A DNA stretch of 64,000 bases from Neelides folsomi (Eukaryota; Arthropoda; Collembola; Neelipleona; Neelidae): contig JAQGBZ010000210.1 of NCBI GenBank assembly GCA_034687125.1, positions 46,872 to 110,871 on the forward strand. The letters are read 5' to 3'. The notes under the pieces are model-generated. The model saw nothing but the letters and a program-made list of their open reading frames with translations, did no database searches and had not been told where the DNA came from. The number at the start of each line of letters is the position of its first letter. Position 1 is the first letter of the stretch. This document shows positions 39,801 through 51,243 of this stretch, piece after piece. A program made the position numbers and the translations under genes.

Positions 39801-42800
39801 GGAAGGGTGGGTTGGTGGTGGTTTTGAGGGCCCACTGGACCGTTCTCTCAACCCGAATAATGGACGAGGTGTCCGGGTGGATTTAAATAATTTCTCGGGG
39901 ATTAGCTTTCATGAAAGGCCGTCTTATGGTAGCGTTGGATAGATCTCGGGCGAGTGAATGGCCGACCCTCGGTGGCCCAAACACCCGCTCATTGAGACCT
40001 TCTTGAGGTGGGATGGAATTTGACAGCCAGAAGAGGGGCGAGTCCTTCCGGGGTGGCCGGGATAATCCGCGAAGAAAGCAGGCTCAATTTCACACTCTCC
40101 CACCTTCCCTCTTTATCACATCATCCCGTCTTCTCGGCGGCCCTCATGGAACCGAGTTGCAAAAAACCCGCTCCGCATGACTTCACATTCTTATTTTCAT
40201 GGTCCTTTGGTGCACATCATGGACCATTAGGAGAGTGTCGGATGACTCCCACGTGTGACGAGGGGAGGCGGGGAAGATCCTATCGCGGAGGCTTCCTTCC
40301 CAGCTGCCGATAACCGAATAGGTCACTTTGATATGTATCGAGCGGAGGGAGAGGGTTCTCCGGAGGAAGGAGGATCAAGATAGTGGCTGCAGACGGCGGA
40401 GGCGGCCGTCCTCTCTTATCTCCCCTCCCTTTGAGCTCGGAAGCCCGGGTTTCGGAAGTCGGGAGCCGTCCCACCCTCCTCAATCCTATCGGTCGGATGT
40501 GCGACAAGGGAGAGGGTCGGGTGGGTGCGGGCCCTTGGCGGCCGCACCCTCCCGTCTGTGGAAGACAAATGAGAGGAAGAAGATGACATTGCTGGAGGAA
40601 TGGATTCCGAGACCCGGCGAAGGCCGCCGATTCGCTACAACAAAAGCGGAGGTGGGCAGGTGTTGAGAATAATGTGAGTATTATTGAGTGTGTCCATCTC
40701 TCAGGATAGGACCAACCCAGGCTACTGCGTGGAGAGGTGACGGAGTAATTTGTTGTTGTTTTCTTCCATCATTAATCAAGCGCAAAGTCATTGGGAAAAA
40801 CAAGAAAAGGTAAGACCTTTGGGGCATCAGAAAACAAAAAAAGGGATGATGATGATGACCAAAAGGAGAGAAATGATTTTTCATTTCCACCCGAAGCAAT
40901 CATGGCACGGCTCAGACCACAACACATTGTTCGCTTCCCCACTGGAGGCAACTGGTAGGCAAAGGGACCGAATCTCCACAGCCTCCTTGGCCCACAGGTT
41001 CGGCGGCCAATGGAACGAATCCCTTAATCCCTCAAGATGCCAACATGGATCTCCGGAAGGTTCGCGGGAGATCCCTGTTTGCTCACAACACTCAGTCAAC
41101 ACTTGGTCTCTTCAAGGGTCATACAAAAACAATCGATTAATAATGTGAGCTCTGGGGACGCTCCCCTTCCCACACATTTGGGGAGAACCCGGGCGAGGTT
41201 CAGAACATCGGCCAAGGACCGGGTTTTTTTCCAAACTCCGTCCTGGGCCCGGAGATACGGGCCTCTTTTTCAAATACAAATCCTGTTCAGGGGAGATAAG
41301 GAGTATTATATATGGGATGGGATTGTTCTCCTCCCTCACACCGCTTCCTTCTCCGACGAGGATAAAATAGGCAATCTATATGCATAGATTTCGGGGCTTT
41401 CACTCCGCGGCTCCATTCTTCTTCGCCCTTGCGAAGAGGCTCCTTGGCCAATTCCCCAACTCCCTCGCTCATTCCGCGAGGACCCTTCAGATCCCTCTTG
41501 GGGAGATCCGCCCGCCAACTCAGCCCTCGTGTAATTGGAGGAAAACGCGGGTAAGTGAGATGAGGTCGGAATCCCATTCATGCATGTAATAAAGTTGTGA
41601 TCCATGGGAAAAGGTCTTCGGGGACCCGGGAGCTATGTTGGCCGAATGGCGTCTCTCGGGACTCCTTCCCCCGACTCCCTTCCTCAGACTCCCCAAGCTG
41701 AGATTGCTTCCAATCCACTTTGTCCCGCCGTATTAATTAGCCATTAGAAGCCGGAGAGAGGAGGGACAGTGGGCAGCTGAATGGAGATCCCCTTCGAGGC
41801 CCACAAAGAGAGGCCGGAGGGAGGGACGGCCTCCGAGATGGAAGGCGGCCAACGTTTGGGCCCGACGTGACAAATGAATATGACGTAAGGACTTTCCAAC
41901 ACTTTTGTACTCCACAGGACTCATTGTTTTTCCTCCCTTGGACGGAGTTATTCATGAGGGAAATACCGATGGAGGCGAGAGATCCGAGCGAGCCTCTTTC
42001 CACAACCACGATGCTCGCCTTTTTTTCCTCATTCCAACATGAAAAATGTGCAGAGGGCAAAAAGAGGGGAGAATAATAACTTCCACCGAATCGGCCTCGT
42101 TCTCTCGCCGTCTAATTACTCTTCCCGGGGCAGGATCGGGAGAGGGTCATATGATCCACATGATGGATTCGACATGTTCCCCAAACCCTCCATGTCCCTA
42201 TATGATCCCAAAGGACGGTGCGAATAATTTTTAACGGGTCATTAATTAGAAGGGAATTAACTACAGTTTTGGACACGGATCCAAAGGCAGAGAATGAGTA
42301 ATTCAATTTTTCGGTCCGACGATTTTGAAAACAAAATTAGACTGGGAATGAAGTAGGAGGTTGTGTAGGTGGTGGTGTGTGGTGGCCTGGCCCTCCCTCC
42401 CTATCTCTTCTTCAGTGTCTCTGTCGATTTTTCCCGAGAGCAGGAACATCTCAAGCTCTCAATTTCCTCCCTGATTACTATCATTTACTTAAATGTAATT
42501 TCCTGTTCCTCCTGGCCCTCCTAGACCTCACGTACCCTTCGACACTCTCATGGAGTGTGGACGGAGAAGGGAATAGATGGTGACCACCTTAATGGCTCCT
42601 CCCGCTCCTCTCTCATTACTCCAATTTGAGCAATTTCTCTGGAAATTGTAGTTTGGGAAGCCACAGGAGTCTGAGGGAGAGGTAAGTGGAGAGGTTTCCT
42701 CATTCCCACCGCAAACATTCCATTCCTCATTTCCCTAATGAATCCCAGTTCTCCCCATTCATTTTACTCCCTACCTGGACAATGACTCGGAAGGGGCTCG

Positions 42801-44650
42801 GAGAGAAAAGGTATCATTCCGCCTTTTTTCTCTCTTTCACCACTCCCCAAATTACTCCATTATCTTCCCACAATGTGCAAGAGGGGGGAGAAGCACGAGT
42901 TGTTCACAATTAAAGAATCACTCCTTTTCACGCCACTACGCCGAGGAACCTCAGAGAGAGAAAGATGTTCGGGAATGAGATGTGAATGCTGAAGAGAACA
43001 AAGCGGGTCTCGAGAGGATTTACGGAAAGATCAGAAGATTCCAAGTTAAACTGATTTAAATATTCCTTGAGCATGGGCGGAATTCATGATTAAACGGATG
43101 GTGGATGGATGGGAAAGATCCTCCCTCTCCAACAACCCATTTTTCACTTATGGAACATCAACAGCTGTGAGAAACCATCGCCCTTCTGTGTTGACTTAAT
43201 GGTCAATTTGGGGTTTGTCATTCAAATAAATTTTACAGCCATATCGGCATTCGCCAAATTATGTCATATGGCCATCCAATAAAACTTGACTTCTTCGCGA
43301 CACATGTTCAGTTTGAAGAGGCGCTGAGGTGAAACAATTCAAACCATTGTTCCCCAATGGTGTTTACCAATGGGTTGATGTTGATGCAAACGAGTGGGAC
43401 TCATATTACTATATAGATTCTGGTTCACAATGGGTTCTATATAGAAATTGAATGTTGGAAGAATTTGTTCCCTCGATTTAAATGCCAACAGACATTGGGC
43501 ATGAGGATTTTTGGAATTGAGTCGGAATGATGGGAGGATTGTGAAGGGTGGGGAAATGGTTTGAGATGAATTTCGCGGTTTTGTATCTAATTTCTTCTTC
43601 ATTTCCTTTGCCAATTTCCTCATTTCCAATTGAGGAAATGGGAGGAAGGTGTTCCTGGATGGGAAGACCATTGAGCTGGAGTGGCGGGTGGGAGTGGTGG
43701 GAGGAGGCTAGAACCTCTTGTAGTCCATATATTCTCTGACAACTGACAAGTTGTATAGGAGGGAAGAATGTGCGGGCACATATGCTCGGTAATTACGAAG
43801 AGGAGAGATACTTGGTCAATAGATCTTCTTCTGTCTATCCTTTTTGTAGGACCCAAAAAACCAGGAGGGGTGATCCTTCCCGACTCCTTCCCGAGACTCT
43901 ATAGAGCCTATATTCACATACATTGGGTATATACTCCACGGCCGTACAAAGGAATTGATGACAGAAGGACAATCCCTGACTAGCATAAAAGTAATAGCCG
44001 GCCCTTTGAATGAAGGAGAAATGATCTCCCGGGGAGACTCCTATTGTAATTTCGGTTGTAAGGGAGATGAGGGAATTCGGATATGGAACCAGGAGCTCCC
44101 TCAGGGTTTCCCTTAAAACGCAATTATCTTTTCGATATCGCAACCACGAAAAAATTAGTCACTCCGAAAATCGGAGGGAGGGTTCCCTCAAATTGGTAAG
44201 ATTTCACTTTTCCCCGATGCGGAAGAGTCACTCGCGGATAAAATCCGTTTCGTAGGACTCCACATGTTGGGAATATGTAAAGCAATTATCCCGTCTCGAG
44301 ACTCAGAGATTTCCCTCCACTTTCTGGTGTGATTAGATAACTGCTCCTCAGATTTGCTGCCCTGAGCGAGAGTTTCCTCCGTCCCTTCCCCAAACCCCTT
44401 CATTCCCCAATCAATTGAATTTGTCATCTGTCAATAAAATTGGATTTGTCTGACCCTAAAACCTTTCTATTATCAAGCAAATGACTCGAGGCCACCACTA
44501 TCAAATTATGGAAATGGCGAATCAGTCCAAAAACATCTTTCCAATCCCCCTCACTCCAAAGTCAATTTTTATTCTCATTCAATAACGCGGAGTTCTTTAA
44601 AAGTGGGCTCGCTCCAACTCTTTATCGAATTAACGGCCCAAACTCCCTCT

Positions 44651-47600
44651 CCTCTCAAAAGAATGGTGAAGGGCTCAAAATTCATAACTTGGGAAATTTC
44701 ATTAAAAGTCCACATTTGTTGTTTTTTGCTCCAAGGGAAATTGCGCTCGAACAAATGCGAGGAAATGGAAAAGTTACTCTAAATGAGTATTCTTCAAAAT
44801 GGAAACTTCCATTTCAACTTGAAACGAATTTGCATTTTGAATCGTTCCTATATCCAAATTTCGTACTTCTATACGTATTTACATATGTACTTATCATTTT
44901 CCACTCAACTCCTTCCTCCGTCCAAATACAGAAATCATATTAAAATGTATGTGTTCCTGAATGGTCTGCTTGCCCAATGCAAGTAATATACCACAAACCA
45001 TATACTGTATATTTAACTCGTCGGTGTGCACTCAAAATTTACAATTATAATATGCGTATTCCTAAATATGTATGCAGAACTCTTCAGCAAGAACGTATTA
45101 TGCAAATTTGACATTTCCCTTTGGATGCAACCCTTTTTTTAAATCTCTTCTTCCTTTGATTAAAACTTAAAAATTCTTAAAGACTCCACTACGTATTTTG
45201 TTCCTTGTGTAGATATCTAGCATAGATATATATAACAAAATTTCAAAGTGCATAAAATAAACGAGAGTCATAAGCTGCTTTTACAAACAAACTAACTTTT
45301 AATTCCGACTTTTAAAACTTAGGCTCTCCCTAGTCGAAAAATTTACATAAGACTAAATTACGACCAAATTATTCTACGCTCTATAGTATTGCCGGATAAG
45401 CATGGTTTTGGTTTGCGTAAAAACTCATCGTCAGTTGTGCGTAAAGGTTAATTATGATTATAATTTTTACACATGTAAATCTACCAATTTATGTAAGGTC
45501 TAATACATAGAACAAAGATGGAAGGTTTTTATATAAATAAAAACATCAAATTCCTCTTGATATGTTTTAAGTTAAAACTTTTAACCCTGTTTATCTTCCA
45601 TTGGACGTTGAAATGAAATTGAAGTCAGAATTGGTGCGCATACTATACATACAGAGCGCCTCTTTGCCTGTATTTGAAGGGAAGAAAGAACGAGTGGTAG
45701 GAACATGGTTTTATCATCCATTAAAAATAAGGTAAAAAGGGTAAGGAAAAGGTACAAGAATTTGTTATTACTTATTACATTTTTAAATACAGTATCTCTA
45801 CACAGGTATGTACACTATGTATGGTATTGATGAACCCAACAAATGGATTTTTGCACAATCAGAGGGTTAAAAGGGAAATTAAGACAAGTTTCCAGACGAT
45901 GAATTGGAAGAGATTTGAAATGAGGTTCCTTGGTGAATGATTGATGATTTGAGGTTCATTTACGTATTCCGAGTTTCCTCCTGGGTGGATGAAGTTTGTA
46001 CTTGCTTTGTAATCCTTGAGATCTCTCCCTGTAAGTGTGAAGAACAGAAGCAGAGATCATACAATTTTGTTGGAGCGGCGAGGGCCGAGGATCGTAAGAC
46101 AAGAGGGGGAAAAGGAATTTCTAGTAAATTATCTTTAAAATAGTTTCCAACATGACGTCGGAAGGGTAAAGGGACCCGGCAGAGGCGAGGTTCATTTTTT
46201 ATCCTTCGATATTATATTCTCTTCGGCAGTTGAACATCCTAGTACTACTTCGCATCGGCGGAACGAATTCAGGAGCAAAAAGAAAGCCCTTCTCCCATCC
46301 CCATACCATGGACCGCATGCATGTGGGACCGTGAGGAACGAATGCATTCATGCATATGTATTGACAATTTCAAGCCTTCGTCTTCATCTATCACAGACCC
46401 GAGCCTCAGATCAGTTATCCACAATGAGAAAAAGAGTTGATCATTTTCCTCCCATCACCCATCCCTCCTCCCCGACAATTGATGATGGGGAATTATTACT
46501 AATTTTACCATTATATCAATCCCCACTCACTTGTCCCCTCCGATGTGATTAACTTACCCCCAGGTACCAACTCAACAAACTTTAATTGGGAAGAACCAAT
46601 TCTCCGATGGGGAGATTTCAATTTGACCTAAAAATATTTGCGACATGGAATATAATTATATATACCTAAAGATATCTACAATTTTAATTAGAAATAGATT
46701 GAATGTAAACATTGCATTACCATGTATGTACATAAATATCCGTGTAAAAATGTATCCTTGCACATATCCCAACTTCCCAACATCAGTACAAAGTGGATAC
46801 ACATCCGTACATTTCCCCCATATGCTTACAGTTACACTTTCTTCGAGAGTTAATGAACAATTCTAAGGGCCGACTATTTCATGTTGGAGATTACTTCAAT
46901 TATGAATAACTGTCGTTAAGTACGGCTCATTCATTCACAGTGAAAGTTTGTCGTATGTATCCATCCTACATACATAATTACTTACAATTACATATCTATC
47001 TATTTATCTTATATTAATACAATTTGTATTCTGATGGAAAAATTGATGTTATACACTTTCGTGCCCAATAATGGAATTTATTATATTTACGAAGTTGTAA
47101 AATATAGATCTAAAATAATATTCTATTTGAGTTTTTTTCATTGTGTGAGTCTAACCAATACTGTATTTGAAATAATAAATAGTTGAGAATCTACTTGTGG
47201 TAAAGATTTCTGATACCATACACTTGTCCTAAACTAACGAAACTTGCCCATTTAAATGTGAGCAAATTTATTCGTGTTCTTCAACTTATTATCAGTCAGA
47301 GTTAGCTGATGGTAATTTTACTGAATAATACATTAGATATCTGTATGCTTACATGTGTAATTACATGAGAAATGAGATTCCATCCTTTCCCATATTAAGG
47401 CAAGGAAATGTATGAAATTGCATTTTGTTCTTTAATCAGCTTCAGATTGAAATTGAAACAAAAGTATAGCAATTTCAAAATTCAATCTAATGCCATTACT
47501 GCGTAATGAGAATCCCAATAAAATACACGTCGGCATATAATATATTTTTCGGTGGTCGTAAAGTATATTCAAATAATTAAGTTTTAATGCAAAAGTTGTA

Positions 47601-49511
47601 TCAGAGGTTGAATAAAAAGTTGAATATAGGCATGCCATCGGAGGTTGTAATTAAAAGGAAATGAGATCAATGAGAAAGAGAGAGAAGGGGGATGAAGTTT
47701 GGGATGGTTTATGTTGGAAAAGCTCAGAAGCTCGATCTGCATCACCACCATAATCACAACCATTCTTCATCTTCCTTCTTCACTCTTCAATCAATCCCAA
47801 ACTTTACTCATTTAGAATATCCATCCACAATATATACACATACCTTTTAATGCTATAGGACTAAAACACTTGAACTTCCTATTCTTTAGTTAATAAAAAT
47901 ATCATACATATATCATCATAATAAGTTTACTATACAATAGTAATATGGACTTAAAGCATTTTTTGTTACATGTCAACAGTTTTTTTGAATAGAATAAGTA
48001 TTTATTAAACAAGATCAACATTGAAAATAAGAAATTCTAGTAATTTATCTATCTAGTATAAAAACCAATTCTATGTTATTTTCAGTGTTAAACTACAATA
48101 GTGTAATCAAATTTTTTATACGCATGAAAGTGCGTCTTATTTGAAAATTTTTATAAAAGAATAAATAAAAAACAAAGATGCTTAAAAACCACCAACACAT
48201 ATATCAATATCTTTTTATTTAAATTAAAAGAGTTACAACATTATAAATACTAATTAATATGTTTGTTATGTATTTAGGTGATTTGTATCAGACTTCTAGT
48301 TAGTAATAGCTCTTGCATTTTCATATTAAGATAAATGCATTAAACGCGTATCAACTTTTACTACGAGGGTGATAAGTTTTGTATTAATTATATCTTAAGA
48401 TATTTCCAAATTGATGATAGGCTTTAACTGTGGGAACGCTGAGGTCGGAATGAAACTAGCGAACCTCGAAATGATCAGATTGATGAAGATGACGGGAGAG
48501 TGATTGCAAACTTTCATAATTCCAAGATCTCCACGCTGAGAGTATTGATGAAGAGTTGAAGGCGAGGAAGGATGAGAAAAGGACTTTGGCAATCATCACT
48601 TCTGCAGGGCTCATGTTCAATTTGAGACCCAGAATGAACAATGCGGCTGTGAGAGTCGCGAATTCCACAACTCCCTTTTCTCATATATTAAATATTATAG
48701 TCTTTAATAAAACAGGGTCTGTATCTAACTGTGTGTATATGAATGACAATGGGATAGATTCATGGAAGGTTTTTCTCTTCAGATCTGCTTGAGATCGACC
48801 TCATGGGGCGAAACGGTCATTGCGGCCTCAGAAAAGGAGCTTTTGATCCATAGGGGGATTCTGCATCGGAGGTGGTCGAAAAGATTCCAAACCCATGAAG
48901 CTTCCATCTCTGGCTCTCTCTCGTACCTGATCAAATATCCCAGTATTACTGCACTACGAAGACTACGATGTACGATGTGCCTATTATGTACATTATATAT
49001 ATGTAGTATAAATTGTAGTAGGAGGTTTGAGAAATATTTAGGGGTCGTAACCAAATATAAATTGATCCCGACTTATTATTATTTAAAACGGCAGTTGATG
49101 ACTCATTCTGTGCACTTTGTAATTAATTAAATTATCCTTGTGTCCTTATAATTTAAATAATAATCTCAATTTTAAAGCAGCGTAGGAAAATAAATTAGCT
49201 CACGGCAAGAGAGTATATTTGAATGTTTGATCTGTCAACAATTTGCACTGTCAAAGTGCAATAAAGAGAACAATTAGTTCAATAATTATTAATTCTATCA
49301 ATACAAAAATTGTAAAATTTCAGATATCCATTATAGTTTAATCATTCTCTTAATCTCTTTACTGATTGTTAATAATATTAGATAGGTAAAAGTGCATTTT
49401 GAATGAAATATTTATATTTGTATTATTCTCACATAAAGAGTTCCTTGATATAATTAAGCTTATATCAGGACTTTACATTTATAGGAAAACGCAAAGCTCT
49501 CAATTTTTACA
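44651..49511. other. AT-rich intergenic spacer between Lim1 block and VPS29
   Basis: Mostly AT-rich sequence with TATGTA-type low complexity and short frames. The patch at about 48420-48960 has coding-like composition and is listed separately. Nothing else is supportable. Confidence 0.65.
48456..48980 (-). pseudogene. Unresolved exon-like patch (possible membrane-protein fragment)
   Basis: On the minus strand, 48459-48671 reads as a hydrophobic segment (EFATLTAALFILGLKLNM, then SPAEVMIAKVLFSSFLAF), and 48782-48960 reads as a Trp-containing amphipathic segment (MEASWVWNLFDHLRCRIPLW). Both are in less AT-rich islands. I could not find convincing minus-strand splice sites joining them. On the plus strand a good polypyrimidine acceptor precedes 48783 (TTTTTCTCTTCAG). 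I do not recognise the protein. It may be an orphan exon pair, a decayed gene copy or conserved non-coding sequence; strand is uncertain. Confidence 0.25.
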
Positions 49512-50301
49512 ATGGTGAGTAATATGAAAATAAAGTTAATAATATACAGTACTAGTTGGGTAAATTTATTTTAATGATCAAAGATAATTTTATTGGAATT
49601 TTATTTTATTTTATTGAAATTTTGCAGCTTGTCTTGGTTCTTGGAGATTTACACATTCCACATCGTGTGGCTACTTTACCTGCAAAATTTCGAAAATTGT
49701 TGGCCCCTGGTAGAATTCAACACATTCTCTGCACTGGAAACTTGTGTACAAGAGAATCATTCGATTATCTGAAAACTGTTGCTTCTGATGTTCACATCGT
49801 GAGGGGAGACGTCGACGACAATTTAGCATATCCTGAGCAAAAAGTAGTTACAGTTGGACAATTCCGAATCGGATTGTGTCACGGCCATCAGGTAAAACAA
49901 TTGAAATCAAGGAGACGATTCTTAATTGTCCAATATAAAATAAATTTAATATTTTATTTAGATCGTTCCTTGGGGTGATCCCGATGCGCTTGCAATGGTT
50001 CAAAGACAACTTGATGTCGATATACTCATAAGTGGTCATACTCACAAGTTTGAAGCTTATGAACATGAGAATAAATTCTATATAAATCCAGGATCAGCTA
50101 CGGGTGCTTACCATCCACTTGAAGGGTAAATTGCTGTTATTTATTATTTACACTTACAGGTAATGGTTTAATGTTATTTACAGGGAAGTGATTCCATCGT
50201 TTGTTCTTATGGACATTCACAGTTCAACTGTCGTCACCTACGTCTATCAGCTCATTAATAACGAGGTCAAAGTTGAGCGGATAGAATATAAAAAGAGCTG
50301 A
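49512..50301 (+). CDS. VPS29: Vacuolar protein sorting-associated protein 29 (retromer subunit)
   Basis: VPS29 is the metallophosphoesterase-fold subunit of retromer, which binds VPS35 and recycles cargo from endosomes. Four exons (49512-49514, 49628-49891, 49962-50125, 50184-50301) give 182 residues, the same length as the human 182-residue isoform. Exon 1 codes for the initiator methionine alone; exon 2 opens [13 protein letters not shown]. Metal-site-like motifs GDLH, GNL, GHTH and the block [15 protein letters not shown] are intact, and the protein ends [11 protein letters not shown]. As in other animals, GNLC and HGHQ replace the residues of an active phosphoesterase, so it is probably a scaffold. 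It converges on the myosin gene, with stops 943 nt apart. Confidence 0.97.
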
Positions 50302-51243
50302 ATCATTTATTACCAATATTATTAAATTATAAATTGGATGCATGAATTTCAAATTTCAATTCAATGATTAATTATGTTTGTACTTCTAACGTATGTTTGA
50401 TATGGCTATTTAAATATCCAGTTCTACATTTCCCTTCAATAGTCATGATTTGCATGCCTTAATAGACAAATCTAAACAAGTTTGTATTTATTTAATATTA
50501 TTACAAATGTTAAACAATATGTCAATGAAATACTAAATTTATACTATTCTATCATATTTATGGATATTAAAAATGTCGTTATATAAATATTAATCAGCCC
50601 AGAAGGCTCAATTAAAAGCAACTTGAATTTATTATTTACATTTAAAATGCGTCCTTCACATTTTAAAATGATTGTTTCATCTTTACATTTAATTATTTTT
50701 AAGTCCAATTGATTGTATTGTAACCCATGAGCATTTCTACAAATCCTACCGGCTAATTTAATTAACAATAAGTATTGAGTAAGAACATTCGAGCAGATCT
50801 AAACATCAGATCAAAAAAGGGTTCAGTACGAAAGAGTTAGGTAACCTGTGAATCATTTAATGACCGTTCCAGTCAATTCGACAAATGCATTTACACTAAT
50901 TAGTAATTACTGATGCTCAGGAATATAACAGGAATTATTGAAATATGAACGTTTTTTTCGTTAAACCTATCATAATAACAAGAGTTAATAAATATTTGTA
51001 AACTTGGTTGGAAATCGTCGCCGTTAGTCATCATCGAGTAGCTTTTACAAATGGTTCGTATGAAGAATTCAACTTTGTAAAATTAGGTACAGAATCTGTT
51101 TACACATCTAATACAATTGTAAGTTTAATGCTGAAGTTATTGAAATTGAACCTGGGAAATGGAAGACAATATTTAAGTAATACAGTCAACATTTTGTCTC
51201 TCTAGTTGTGTATATTACTAAGGAAAAAAACTTTATAAATGGA
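50302..51243. other. Convergent intergenic spacer VPS29 / Myo18
   Basis: This AT-rich spacer should hold the 3' UTRs of both tail-to-tail genes. Possible poly(A) hexamers are ATTAAA at 50321-50326 for VPS29 and, on the minus strand, ATTAAA at 51124-51129 for the myosin. No other gene is visible. Confidence 0.5.

Larger units (their letters stand above)
27700..44650. other. G+C-elevated block surrounding the Lim1 gene
   Basis: Judged by eye, base composition rises near 27.7 kb, stays high with frequent CpG and GA/CT-rich runs such as GAGGAGG and CCTCCTC, and falls back near 44.65 kb. Outside the Lim1 exons I find no conserved domain or splice-linked coding exons, although the composition creates many chance reading frames on both strands. 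Scattered TAATTA-type homeodomain core sites occur inside it. It looks like a regulatory or compositional domain of a developmental gene, not a gene cluster. Confidence 0.55.

Noticed and set aside
28218-44427. Dozens of 60-190 codon frames on both strands across the G+C-rich block
   Set aside because: They overlap each other in all frames, lack recognisable domains and phase-consistent splice sites, and are expected from low stop-codon frequency in G+C-rich DNA. Only the Lim1 exons are supported.
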